Source: HGM04593 sp045660825 (GTDB lineage: Bacteria > Bacteroidota > Bacteroidia > Bacteroidales > Bacteroidaceae). From it: a stretch of 64,000 bases of DNA. The DNA is taken from positions 62,001 to 126,000 of the forward strand of contig JAZREN010000053.1 in NCBI GenBank assembly GCA_045660825.1. The letters run 5' to 3'. The position numbers and the translations under genes are program-made. Of the stretch, positions 54,296 through 62,304 are shown piece by piece (position 1 is the stretch's first letter; every line of letters begins with the position of its first letter). The notes beneath the pieces were generated by a model that worked only from the letters and a program-made list of their open reading frames with translations, ran no database searches and was not told the origin of the DNA.

Positions 54296-57200
54296 ATGAA
54301 AGAGAAATTGAAAAAGGTGTTGTTGCTTGGTTCGGGCGCGTTGCGCATTGGCCAGGCCGGAGAGTTCGACTACTCGGGTTCACAGGCATTGAAGGCACTC
54401 CGTGAGGAGGGAATTCAGTCGGTGTTGATTAACCCTAACGTAGCAACAATCCAGACATCGGAAGGTATTGCCGACAAGGTATACTTCCTTCCTGTTGACA
54501 TTCATAACGTAGAGGAGATTATCAAGAAGGAGCGCCCCGACGGTATTCTGCTTGCATTCGGTGGACAGACCGCGCTCAACTGCGGTACAGAACTCTATCA
54601 GAAGGGTATTCTTGACAAATATGGTGTGAAGGTACTCGGTACATCGGTAGAGGCTATCATGTACACCGAGGACCGTGACCTCTTCGTCAAGAAGCTCGAC
54701 GAGATTCCAATGAAGACTCCTGTGAGCCAGGCTGTTGAGACAATGGAGGATGCTCTTGCTGCGGCACACCGCATCGGTTTCCCTGTAATGGTTCGTTCAG
54801 CATACGCACTCGGTGGCTTGGGTAGCGGTATCTGCAAGGACGAGGCAAGCTTCAAGGAGCTTGCTGAGAGCGCATTCACCTTCTCTAACCAGATTCTCGT
54901 TGAGGAGTCGCTCAAGGGTTGGAAGGAGATTGAGTTCGAGGTTATCCGCGACGCCAACGACCACTGCTTCACAGTTGCAAGCATGGAGAACTTCGACCCA
55001 CTCGGCATCCACACCGGTGAGTCAATCGTTGTTGCTCCAACATGCTCACTCACACCCGAGCAGGTAAAGTTTATGCAGGAGATATCTGTCAAGGCTATCC
55101 GTCACTTGGGTATCGTGGGTGAGTGTAACATACAGTATGCCTTCAATGCCGAGACAAACGACTACCGCGTAATTGAGGTTAACGCACGTCTCAGCCGCTC
55201 ATCGGCCCTTGCATCAAAGGCAACAGGTTATCCTCTCGCATTCGTGGCAGCAAAGATTGCTCTTGGCTACACACTTGACGAGATTGGCGAGATGGGCACA
55301 CCAAACAGCGCATACAAGGCTCCCGACCTCGACTACCTCATTTGCAAGATTCCACGTTGGGACTTGACGAAGTTCGCAGGCGTATCACGTCAGATTGGTT
55401 CAAGCATGAAGTCTGTGGGCGAAATTATGTCAATCGGCCGCAGTTTCGAGGAGGTAATCCAGAAGGGCTTGCGTATGATTGGCCAGGGTATGCACGGTTT
55501 CGTGGGCAACGAACACACACACTTCGACAACCTCGACGAGGAGCTTGCCAACCCGACAGATATGCGCGTGTTCTCTATTGCATCGGCTCTTGAGCAGGGC
55601 TACACAGTAGAGCGCATCAGCGAACTCACAAAGATTGACCCATGGTTCTTGGGCAAACTCAAGAATATCGTTGACTATAAACATGTACTCGAGGGTTACA
55701 ACACACTCGAGGAACTCCCTGCCGACGTACTCCGCAAGGCTAAAGAACTCGGTTTCTCTGACTTCCAGATCTCACGCTTCGTCCTCAAGGACCAGAAGAA
55801 CATGGAGACAGGTAACCTTGCAGTCCGCGCACGCCGTAAAGAGCTTGGCATCGTTCCTGCCGTTAAGCGCATCAATACAGTAGCTTCGGAGCATCCCGAG
55901 TTGACAAACTACCTCTATATGACCTATGGCACAACAGGTTACGATGTAAACTACTACAAGACCGACAAGTCTGTGGTTGTGCTTGGTTCAGGTGCTTACC
56001 GCATCGGTTCATCGGTTGAGTTCGACTGGTGTTCGGTCAATGCAGTGCAGACAGCACGCAAGCTCGGCTACAAGTCAATCATGATCAACTACAACCCCGA
56101 GACCGTATCTACCGACTACGACATGTGCGACCGTCTCTACTTCGACGAGCTCTCATTCGAGCGCGTACTCGACGTTATCGACCTTGAGCAGCCGGGTGGT
56201 GTAATCGTTTCAGTGGGTGGTCAGATTCCTAACAACCTCGCGATGAAGCTCCACCGTCAGGCAGTGCCCATCCTTGGTACATCGCCACTCTCAATCGACC
56301 GTGCCGAGAACCGTCACAAGTTCTCAGCTATGCTCGACCAGCTCGGCATCGACCAGCCCGCATGGAAGGAGCTTACAAGCCTCGAGGATATGAAGGAGTT
56401 CGTTGACAAGGTTGGCTATCCTGTGCTTGTACGTCCATCGTACGTGCTTTCAGGTGCTGCAATGAACGTATGCTACAACGAGGAGGAGTTGCATGAGTTC
56501 TTGAAGATGGCAGCCGATGTATCTAAAGAGTTCCCTGTTGTGGTATCACAGTTCATGACCGATACAAAGGAGATTGAGTTCGATGCTGTTGCACAGAACG
56601 GTGAGGTAGTGGAGTATGCTATCTCTGAGCACGTTGAGTTTGCCGGTGTACACTCAGGTGACGCAACACTCGTGTTCCCTGCACAGAAGATCTACTTCGA
56701 GACTGCACGTCGCATCAAGAAGATTTGCCGTCGCATTGCCAAGGAGTTGAACATCTCAGTTCCTTTCAACATCCAGTTCCTTGCAAAGAACAACGAGGTT
56801 AAGGTTATTGAGTGTAACTTGCGTGCATCACGCTCATTCCCATTCGTTTCAAAGGTGCTCAAGCGCAACTTCATCGAGACAGCTACACGCATTATGCTCG
56901 GTGCGCCTTACAGCAAGCCCGACAAATCGGCGTTCGATATCGACCACATCGGTGTCAAGGCATCACAGTTCTCATTCAGCCGTCTGCACCAGGCCGACCC
57001 GGTATTGGGCGTTGATATGTCATCAACCGGTGAGGTAGGTTGCATTGGCGACGACTTTGAGGAGGCATTGCTCAACGCTATGATTGCCGTTGGTTACAGC
57101 GTGCCCAAGAAGAACGTGATGGTATCATCAGGTGCTGCCAAGTCAAAGGTAGACTTGCTTGAGCCCGCAGCTCTCCTTGCACAGAAGGGTTACAACATCT

Positions 57201-57517
57201 TCGCTACATCAGGTACAGCCAAGTTCCTCAACGAGCATGGCATCGCAACAACACCTGTAATGTGGCCCGATGAGGATCCTACAGCCGAGAACAACGTAAT
57301 GCAGATGATTGCAGACCACCGTTTCGACCTCATCATCAACATTCCAAAGAACCACACAAAGCGCGAGCTCACAAACGGTTACAGAATACGTCGTGCGGCA
57401 ATTGACCACAACATTCCACTCATTACCAACGCCCGCCTTGCAAGCGCGTTCATCCGCTCATTCTGCAAGATCGACGTTAACTCAATGCCGGTCAAGAGCT
57501 GGGACGAGTTCAAGTAA
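54296..57517 (+). CDS. carB: Carbamoyl-phosphate synthase large subunit
   Basis: The 1073-residue protein has two ATP-grasp halves beginning VLLLGSGALRIGQAGEFDYS and VVVLGSGAYRIGSSVEFDW, with GGLGSGICKDEASF and VLSGAAMNVCYNEEE segments in their ATP sites, an oligomerisation domain between them, and a C-terminal MGS-like allosteric domain (about 935-1073; GYNIFATSGTAKFL, RRAAIDHNIPLITNARLAS). It makes carbamoyl phosphate for pyrimidines and arginine from bicarbonate, ammonia and two ATP. The small subunit CarA that supplies ammonia is not adjacent. It is probably cotranscribed with the purF-like gene. Confidence 0.95.
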   Translation: MKEKLKKVLLLGSGALRIGQAGEFDYSGSQALKALREEGIQSVLINPNVATIQTSEGIADKVYFLPVDIHNVEEIIKKERPDGILLAFGGQTALNCGTELYQKGILDKYGVKVLGTSVEAIMYTEDRDLFVKKLDEIPMKTPVSQAVETMEDALAAAHRIGFPVMVRSAYALGGLGSGICKDEASFKELAESAFTFSNQILVEESLKGWKEIEFEVIRDANDHCFTVASMENFDPLGIHTGESIVVAPTCSLTPEQVKFMQEISVKAIRHLGIVGECNIQYAFNAETNDYRVIEVNARLSRSSALASKATGYPLAFVAAKIALGYTLDEIGEMGTPNSAYKAPDLDYLICKIPRWDLTKFAGVSRQIGSSMKSVGEIMSIGRSFEEVIQKGLRMIGQGMHGFVGNEHTHFDNLDEELANPTDMRVFSIASALEQGYTVERISELTKIDPWFLGKLKNIVDYKHVLEGYNTLEELPADVLRKAKELGFSDFQISRFVLKDQKNMETGNLAVRARRKELGIVPAVKRINTVASEHPELTNYLYMTYGTTGYDVNYYKTDKSVVVLGSGAYRIGSSVEFDWCSVNAVQTARKLGYKSIMINYNPETVSTDYDMCDRLYFDELSFERVLDVIDLEQPGGVIVSVGGQIPNNLAMKLHRQAVPILGTSPLSIDRAENRHKFSAMLDQLGIDQPAWKELTSLEDMKEFVDKVGYPVLVRPSYVLSGAAMNVCYNEEELHEFLKMAADVSKEFPVVVSQFMTDTKEIEFDAVAQNGEVVEYAISEHVEFAGVHSGDATLVFPAQKIYFETARRIKKICRRIAKELNISVPFNIQFLAKNNEVKVIECNLRASRSFPFVSKVLKRNFIETATRIMLGAPYSKPDKSAFDIDHIGVKASQFSFSRLHQADPVLGVDMSSTGEVGCIGDDFEEALLNAMIAVGYSVPKKNVMVSSGAAKSKVDLLEPAALLAQKGYNIFATSGTAKFLNEHGIATTPVMWPDEDPTAENNVMQMIADHRFDLIINIPKNHTKRELTNGYRIRRAAIDHNIPLITNARLASAFIRSFCKIDVNSMPVKSWDEFK

Positions 57518-57533
57518 TTGAAGAGAATCATAT

Positions 57534-57573
57534 AACGCAAAACAGCACCGCAAGCGCGGTGCTGTTTTGCGTT
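57534..57573. terminator. Hairpin between convergent genes after carB
   Basis: AACGCAAAACAGCACCGC and GCGGTGCTGTTTTGCGTT form a perfect 18-bp stem with a 4-nt loop. A fragment of the GAGCGTAGTGACGAGA repeat type follows at 57585-57602. Confidence 0.8.
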
Positions 57574-57635
57574 ATGTTATCTCGAGCGAGCGTAGTGACG
57601 AGAGAACTCTATTTCATTCTTATACGTATTCGCCA

Positions 57636-58460
57636 TTATCTATACTCATACCCCTTAATCATTAATCCCATGTTTACTGGTATCTTCTCTGGGGTGTCGG
57701 TAGCGCCGTTTCTTATGTAGCTGCTTTTAAGGTATAGCGGGAACAGTATTTTGCCGTCTTTGGTGGTCTGCTTTTTCCCATCCACGAATTTCAAAGCTAC
57801 ATAGTATCGGCCGGGGAAAAGGGATATGCTTTCGTTTGCAGTTATGACGTGTTCACTCTTTTTGTCACTTATTGGAATATCCACGTAGACAGGGTGGTGC
57901 ATCACGTTTATAAAACTGCTTTCGGTTTCATCAATTGAATATATGTTCACGCTTAACCTGGCGTTCTCTACGCTGTTCCGTATTGTGCTGAAGACAAATT
58001 CTTCTACCTCAAAAGCGTGCTTCACGTCAATTATTGAGCCTATTTCATATCCTGTCTTCTCTGCGGTCCACGCTGTGACAGCGCCGGCAAATCTCATGCC
58101 CCTGCCGGCAAGTTTTGCCTTCTTCCTTTTTCCATTATATACCGTGAGTTCCTGCAATTCCCTTGGCTGCATTGTGACAATGAGTGCTTCTCCATTGTTC
58201 CTGTAGAGTGCAGCCGGGAGCTTTACATCGCCATATGATACGTGGCTTACAGCAATGGTGTCGTTGCAACCTTGCGGGAGTGTAAGTTCAAACTCTCCGT
58301 CAATGCCCGAGAGGGTGCCGTTCTTTGTTCCCGGGATACCTATGGTGGCATACTCCACAGCTGTGCCTTCTTCGGTAAGGATTCTGCCTTTTATTGTAAC
58401 TTCCTGCGCGGTGGTGGATGTGGCTGCCAATAACGACATGGCAAACAGTAATTTTTTCAT
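57636..58460 (-). CDS. Exported protein with carboxypeptidase-regulatory-like domain
   Basis: The 274-residue protein has a signal peptide (MKKLLFAMSLLAATSTTA) and a CarboxypepD_reg-like beta domain (about residues 20-105: ITIKGRILTEEGTAVEYATI-type start, NGTLSGIDGEFELTL, VSYGD). Residues 110-274 form a further beta-rich region (FVFSTIRNSVENARLSVNIY, LFPGRYYVALKF) without a clear family. The first domain is common at the start of TonB-dependent receptors and of stand-alone periplasmic proteins in Bacteroidota. Function is unknown. It lies 13 bp downstream of the small HTH gene on the same strand. Confidence 0.7.
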   Translation of the reverse strand: MKKLLFAMSLLAATSTTAQEVTIKGRILTEEGTAVEYATIGIPGTKNGTLSGIDGEFELTLPQGCNDTIAVSHVSYGDVKLPAALYRNNGEALIVTMQPRELQELTVYNGKRKKAKLAGRGMRFAGAVTAWTAEKTGYEIGSIIDVKHAFEVEEFVFSTIRNSVENARLSVNIYSIDETESSFINVMHHPVYVDIPISDKKSEHVITANESISLFPGRYYVALKFVDGKKQTTKDGKILFPLYLKSSYIRNGATDTPEKIPVNMGLMIKGYEYR

Positions 58461-58473
58461 GGAAACGGTGTTT

Positions 58474-58677
58474 TTATTCCTTGTACTCCAGAATATCTCC
58501 CGGTTGGCAGTCGAGTGCCTTGCATATGGCTTCGAGAGTGCTGAAACGCACAGCCTTCGCCTTTCCTGTCTTCAGGATAGAGAGGTTGGCCTGTGTAATT
58601 CCAATCTTTTCGGCCAGTTCGCCCGATGTCATCTTGCGCTTTGCAAGCATGACATCAACATTTACTATTATAGACAT
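58474..58677 (-). CDS. Small HTH regulator, XRE family (YozG-like)
   Basis: The 67-residue protein is a single helix-turn-helix domain: VMLAKRKMTSGELAEKIGIT, then QANLSILKTGKAKAVRFSTL and CKALDCQPGDILEYKE. This is the YozG type of Cro/C1 regulator, typically encoded next to DUF2975 membrane proteins. Such a pair lies immediately upstream here (12-bp gap), which supports a joint role, perhaps with the membrane protein controlling the regulator. Start ATG at 58677. Confidence 0.88.
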   Translation of the reverse strand: MSIIVNVDVMLAKRKMTSGELAEKIGITQANLSILKTGKAKAVRFSTLEAICKALDCQPGDILEYKE

Positions 58678-58689
58678 GGCTGTGTGGGT

Positions 58690-59388
58690 TTAGATGGTGA
58701 GGTCCTGCTCATTCTTCAACTTAACGGCGATGTCAAAGAGCTTGCCGAAGAATACAATGAATATACCGAAAATCATATAGTACATCATTACGGTGTCGTT
58801 GGGAATCATTGGGGTGGTTGCCCAGAGTTCGCTCTGCAACAAGGTGCTGACGATGATGGTTGCTCCAACGCCATATATGCAGAATGAGTTCCTGCTGTCG
58901 AATACCCTACGCTTTGATACATTGTAAAGTATGACGGCAATGAATATTCCACACGCCAATAGGGTCAATATATTTATGCACTGTGGCAAGTGGGCATTGA
59001 TAGGTAGCCCGTTGTTGTAATCGGATATCATAAGCTTTACCGTTTCCACAGCTTTAGCCACGGCACATATCATAGCGATGACAGCTACTATTGCCAGACT
59101 GCGGAACCCGGGTCTTTCGTCCTTTGCGCTTTTCATCTCCTCCTCTTTCTCCAATTCGCGGTTGGCCTCTTCGAGCGCTCCTTTCAGGCGGGTACGTTCA
59201 AGCACCTTCTGAAACACAATCATGCCACCCATATACACGAATCCAAAGCATAGGTAGAGCAAAATAGCCGGGATCTCACTTTTTGCACGCAGGTAAATGA
59301 GTGGTACAATGAGCAGTGCCATCCAAATGAATGCAAATATGTTTATGATGCGCATAATCTTCTTTGTTGATGGTTTATTCTCGTTCAT
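58690..59388 (-). CDS. DUF2975-like membrane protein, longer paralogue
   Basis: From the ATG at 59388 (MNENKPSTKKIMRIINIFAF) the protein has 232 residues; a GTG at 59448 would add a less plausible extension. Membrane segments are at about 14-32, 42-64, 100-120, 140-160 and 180-200. A charged coiled stretch (LEEANRELEKEEEMKSAKDE) sits between the second and third. The end, FDIAVKLKNEQDLTI, is the usual C-terminal signature of DUF2975 proteins (AVxLxxEQDLTI). It is followed by the YozG-like gene and preceded by a second DUF2975-like gene. Confidence 0.7.
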   Translation of the reverse strand: MNENKPSTKKIMRIINIFAFIWMALLIVPLIYLRAKSEIPAILLYLCFGFVYMGGMIVFQKVLERTRLKGALEEANRELEKEEEMKSAKDERPGFRSLAIVAVIAMICAVAKAVETVKLMISDYNNGLPINAHLPQCINILTLLACGIFIAVILYNVSKRRVFDSRNSFCIYGVGATIIVSTLLQSELWATTPMIPNDTVMMYYMIFGIFIVFFGKLFDIAVKLKNEQDLTI

Positions 59389-59461
59389 GGTTTTCTTTGT
59401 TTTTGATGGTTGTGTAATGTTTGCTGTTGGGGCGGGGGCTGCACGCACTTTTTCAATATAG

Positions 59462-59932
59462 TCAAATGGTGAGGTTGTTCTCCTCGCTTACATCCACTGC
59501 TACCTTATATAATATGCCGAATATTATGAATAACAAAGTATAGATGACGGTGGTGTCATTGATCATGAGCGGATTATTCTCGAAATAGAGGAGTGAAAGG
59601 TTGTCGGTAAAGAAATTTCCTATGAAATAAAATGCTGCAGCCATGAACAATAATGCCACATTTGCACGTGGGAATAGAATACCATTCTTTATTGCAATAA
59701 GCTGTTTGGCAAGAAACGTTATCAGCAGGATATTGTATAAAGGAAGGAAAATCAGCCGGCCATAGAATATTGCCATATAGATGAATCGTGCTCCCTTTGT
59801 AAATGTCAGGAAATTATTCTCCTCGGTGTATATGTTGTAGCTCTGTACACATACCCACACTGCATTTATAACACAAAAGAAAATTGCAAAAGCAGTAATC
59901 GCCGTCAGGGTTTTAAAGTTCTTGGTTTTCAT
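59462..59932 (-). CDS. DUF2975-like membrane protein, shorter paralogue
   Basis: The 156-residue protein has four membrane segments (LTAITAFAIFFCVINAVWVC, GRLIFLPLYNILLITFLA, ANVALLFMAAAFYFIGNFF, DTTVIYTLLFIIFGILYKVA) and ends YKVAVDVSEENNLTI, the DUF2975 signature. It is the distal member of the regulator set. A minus-strand promoter (59995-59965: ATTG, 19 nt, TATATTTG) fits a start about 25 nt before the ATG. Confidence 0.75.
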   Translation of the reverse strand: MKTKNFKTLTAITAFAIFFCVINAVWVCVQSYNIYTEENNFLTFTKGARFIYMAIFYGRLIFLPLYNILLITFLAKQLIAIKNGILFPRANVALLFMAAAFYFIGNFFTDNLSLLYFENNPLMINDTTVIYTLLFIIFGILYKVAVDVSEENNLTI

Positions 59933-59964
59933 AATAGTTGGTTTTTAGGTTATCAATGATGCTG

Positions 59965-59995
59965 CAAATATAATACTGTTTTATCGTAAAACAAT
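59965..59995 (-). promoter_or_regulatory. Promoter of the DUF2975 / HTH gene set
   Basis: On the minus strand ATTG (59995-59992), a 19-nt spacer and TATATTTG (59972-59965) resemble the Bacteroidota consensus. Two near repeats, GTAAAACAATAAAT at about 59986 and TTAACAATAAAAC at about 60032, lie just upstream and could be regulator sites. Confidence 0.5.
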
Positions 59996-60069
59996 AAATA
60001 TTTAAAGAAAAACGATGTGTTTAATATTGTTTAACAATAAAACGGGTAGTGGGTGGACAAGAGTGAAGG

Positions 60070-60102
60070 GTTGAAGAATTACGAGATTTTTTATTATCTT
60101 CG
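60070..60102 (+). promoter_or_regulatory. Probable promoter of the PhnA-like gene
   Basis: GTTG at 60070-60073, a 21-nt spacer and TATCTTCG at 60095-60102 resemble the Bacteroidota consensus. The leader to the ATG at 60128 would be about 20 nt. Confidence 0.5.
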
Positions 60103-60127
60103 CGTAAACATTTTAAACACAAATATA

Positions 60128-60457
60128 ATGACAGACATTCCAAAATGCCCCAAATGTAACAGTGAATACACCTATTTCGACGGTATGCTCTACGTGTGCC
60201 CCGATTGTGCCCATGAGTTCAGTGCAGATGATACAGTAGAGGAGACTCCTGATGTTGCACGTGACAGCAATGGTGTCGAGTTGTTCGACGGTGATGCTGT
60301 GACAGTAATCAAAGACCTTAAAGTGAAGGGCTCGTCAATGGTAATAAAGCGTGGAACAAAGGTGAAGAGCATTCGCCTTACCGAGAATCCCGAGGAGGTT
60401 GACTGCAAGATTGACGGCAGCAGCATCGTGCTGAAGACCTGTTTCTTGAAGAAGTAA
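60128..60457 (+). CDS. PhnA/YjdM-family zinc-ribbon protein
   Basis: The 109-residue protein starts at ATG 60128 (MTDIPKCPKC); an upstream frame extension to 60053 covers the promoter and is rejected. The N-terminal zinc ribbon CPKCNSEYTYFDG and CPDCAHEF is followed by the conserved DSNGVELFDGDAVTVIKDLK and VKGSSMVIKRGTKVKSIRL. This is the PhnA (YjdM) family, long annotated for phosphonate use but of uncertain role. No phosphonate genes are near. Confidence 0.9.
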   Translation: MTDIPKCPKCNSEYTYFDGMLYVCPDCAHEFSADDTVEETPDVARDSNGVELFDGDAVTVIKDLKVKGSSMVIKRGTKVKSIRLTENPEEVDCKIDGSSIVLKTCFLKK

Positions 60458-60490
60458 TATTTTGCAATAATTGGCTAAAAGATAAAACCG

Positions 60491-61009
60491 GTGGTGAAGA
60501 ATATCGACTCATTGATTGAAAAGGTAAAGCAGTTTTCTAACGAGGGCTGGTCGCTTGGCGTGTGCCATGGTGTTTCGCACTGGGAGCGGGTGGAGCGCAA
60601 TGGCTTGCTGTTGGCTACCGACGAGGTGAACAGGACTGTTGTTCGCCTCTTTGCCTACTTGCACGACAAGTGGCGCGTCGACAACTGGGAGGACATTGAG
60701 CACGGCAAGCGTGCAGCCGAGAACCTGCCAGCATTGCGCGGTACATTGCTTGCGTGGCTCACTGACGAGGAGTTTGCGTTGCTTGGCAAGGCGTGTGAAC
60801 TGCACACAGTGTGCCACAGAACGGGCAACCCCACGGTTGATGCGTGCTTTGATGCCGACAGGCTCGACCTTATGCGCGTGGGCATAATCCCCGACCCAAA
60901 GAAGATGGCAACCGAGCGTGGTGCGTTCTACGCTGCAAACATGGGACAGTTTTATGCCGACACCGGTACAAATGAGGAGTACTACTTCTTCGACGAGGAG
61001 GAGTATTGA
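60491..61009 (+). CDS. HD-domain protein, predicted phosphohydrolase
   Basis: The 172-residue protein has the HD motif order GVSHWERVERNG (His), FAYLHDKWRVD (HD, about residues 56-57), ACELHTVCHR (His) and CFDADRLDLMRVG (last Asp). Such proteins are metal-dependent phosphohydrolases, often acting on nucleotides. No ATG precedes the conserved region, so GTG at 60491 or 60494 is the likely start. It follows the PhnA-like gene by 33 bp. An aromatic-acidic tail (NEEYYFFDEEEY) is unusual. Confidence 0.8.
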   Translation: MVKNIDSLIEKVKQFSNEGWSLGVCHGVSHWERVERNGLLLATDEVNRTVVRLFAYLHDKWRVDNWEDIEHGKRAAENLPALRGTLLAWLTDEEFALLGKACELHTVCHRTGNPTVDACFDADRLDLMRVGIIPDPKKMATERGAFYAANMGQFYADTGTNEEYYFFDEEEY

Positions 61010-61027
61010 TTATACAAAAGAATAATT

Positions 61028-61075
61028 AACAGGACAACTGGTCAATATAAGTTGATTGGTTGTCCTGTTTTTTTA
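61028..61075 (+). terminator. Intrinsic terminator after the HD-domain gene
   Basis: AACAGGACAAC (61028-61038) and GTTGTCCTGTT (61059-61069) pair over 11 bp; inner bases CCAATCAA/TTGATTGG-type also match partly. A run of seven T residues follows. Confidence 0.8.
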
Positions 61076-61126
61076 GTACCTCGGTGTTAAAATAAACTAA
61101 ATATAACGTACTTGTCTTTACAGAGT

Positions 61127-61158
61127 ATTGACAATCGCTTTTTGAGGTTGTATATTTG
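61127..61158 (+). promoter_or_regulatory. Promoter of the DUF6973-like gene
   Basis: ATTG at 61127-61130, a 20-nt spacer and TATATTTG at 61151-61158 resemble the Bacteroidota consensus. A second TAATTTTG box occurs at 61208-61215. Confidence 0.5.
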
Positions 61159-61244
61159 TGATATAAGAAAGTGGCAGTTCAGCAACCTTGTCGCGGGAAT
61201 CATACAGTAATTTTGCGGTAACATTAACCTTAAAATTTATTTGT

Positions 61245-61727
61245 ATGAGAAGACCAAGTATTTTTGAAATTGCCACAGCCTTTGAAGATGGTAAGAATGG
61301 TGAGATAAGGCCAAAGGAGAATGGACCTTATGACGCTTACAAAACACTTTCAAAAGATGAAAAGAACTTTGTGACTAGGCATCCTTTTTTTTGCAGATAT
61401 GTTTAATATAAATGCAGAAAAGCGAAAAGAGTTGGAAGAGAATTGGGAGGGACGAAAAACGGATATGGCGATGCTGTAAGGCATTGCTATTGGTGTGCAC
61501 TAAACCAAAAGGATGCAGGGTTTAAATCTCCTTACGCAAAAGAATTTGGAGATGCACATGAAAGTGATTCCGGCAATGATGTTTATGAAAAAGAGATGGA
61601 TTTACACAACAACTCCATCGGATACCATTTAGGAAACCAAGCGATTATCAACGGTTGGAGCGAAGAAGAACTTTTAAATCAAGTAATAGATGCAGCAGAT
61701 AATGGAAGGCTTAAAATTCTTGAATAA
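61245..61727 (+). pseudogene. DUF6973-like gene, interrupted by two compensating frameshifts
   Basis: The first part reads MRRPSIFEIATAFEDG through FVTRHPFFCRYV and stops at TAA 61404 after a run of eight T residues (61385-61392). If one T is removed the frame continues ADMFNINAEKRKELEENW; if one G is then added to the GGG at 61445-61447 it joins GGTKNGYGDAVRHCYWCALN and runs to 61727, restoring about 160 residues. The second part (GDAVRHCYWCAL, FGDAHESDSGND, EKEMDLHNNSIGYHLG) resembles DUF6973, a domain found in secreted or contact-type toxins of Bacteroidota, with conserved His and Asn. It could be a pseudogene, a sequence error, or a slippage-controlled gene. A lipoprotein gene overlaps its end. 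Confidence 0.55.
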
Positions 61728-62145
61728 GATTGCAGTGCTTGCAATTAGCATGTTTTTATTGATTGGTTGCAGTCCAAGAGAACCTAGACTTGAATTACAA
61801 CTTGTAAAACAACAAACTGGGAGACCATTCTCTTTTGCAGATTACTGCGAAGGAGAGTATGACAGTATATGTTTGATTTATCCTTATTTCAATGTAGAAA
61901 GAGAAGATTTTGTCAATCTTAAAATGTCGAAAATATTAAGACGTGTATGTGACAAAAAGACGATGTTCGATTCTTTATCGACAATTCTTTTTATAAGTAA
62001 CAATACTGTAAAAGCATACTCCATTGTAGAGGTGAGCAAGGTGAGAATTACACCACCGGGAATACCGGAAAATAAATATATTTTTCCTTTTGAACAGAAA
62101 TTTATTTTAGACGAGAAAAGGTACGTTCATATATACGAGGAATAG
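61702..62145 (+). CDS. Lipoprotein overlapping the DUF6973-like gene
   Basis: From ATG 61702 the protein has 147 residues with a lipoprotein signal (KIAVLAISMFLLIGCSPREP; Cys about residue 24). An ATG at 61690 is an alternative. The body has no recognised domain (FADYCEGEYDSICLIYPYFN, TVKAYSIVEVSKVRITPPGI). It overlaps the end of the DUF6973-like gene by 26 bp in another frame, so the two are translationally linked. Composition is more AT-rich than its neighbours. If the upstream gene is toxin-like, this could be its partner or immunity protein; this is only inference from position. Confidence 0.5.
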   Translation: MEGLKFLNKIAVLAISMFLLIGCSPREPRLELQLVKQQTGRPFSFADYCEGEYDSICLIYPYFNVEREDFVNLKMSKILRRVCDKKTMFDSLSTILFISNNTVKAYSIVEVSKVRITPPGIPENKYIFPFEQKFILDEKRYVHIYEE

Positions 62146-62272
62146 TGTTTTGCACAAATTGTACCTTATCGTTGAATGATTGTTAACAGCGCTATTTCTT
62201 TGCTAAGGATGACGTTTCCTATCATTTAATAAAAAATAAGCACCATTTTTCTTTGAAAATGTGAAAGCTTGT

Positions 62273-62280
62273 TATCTTTG
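62273..62280 (+). promoter_or_regulatory. Promoter box of the nitroreductase gene
   Basis: TATCTTTG, a perfect downstream box, lies 25 bp before the ATG at 62305. A TTTG lies at 62252-62255, only 17 nt away. Confidence 0.5.
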
Positions 62281-62304
62281 CGAGGTATATAAATCTTAAC
62301 GCGT

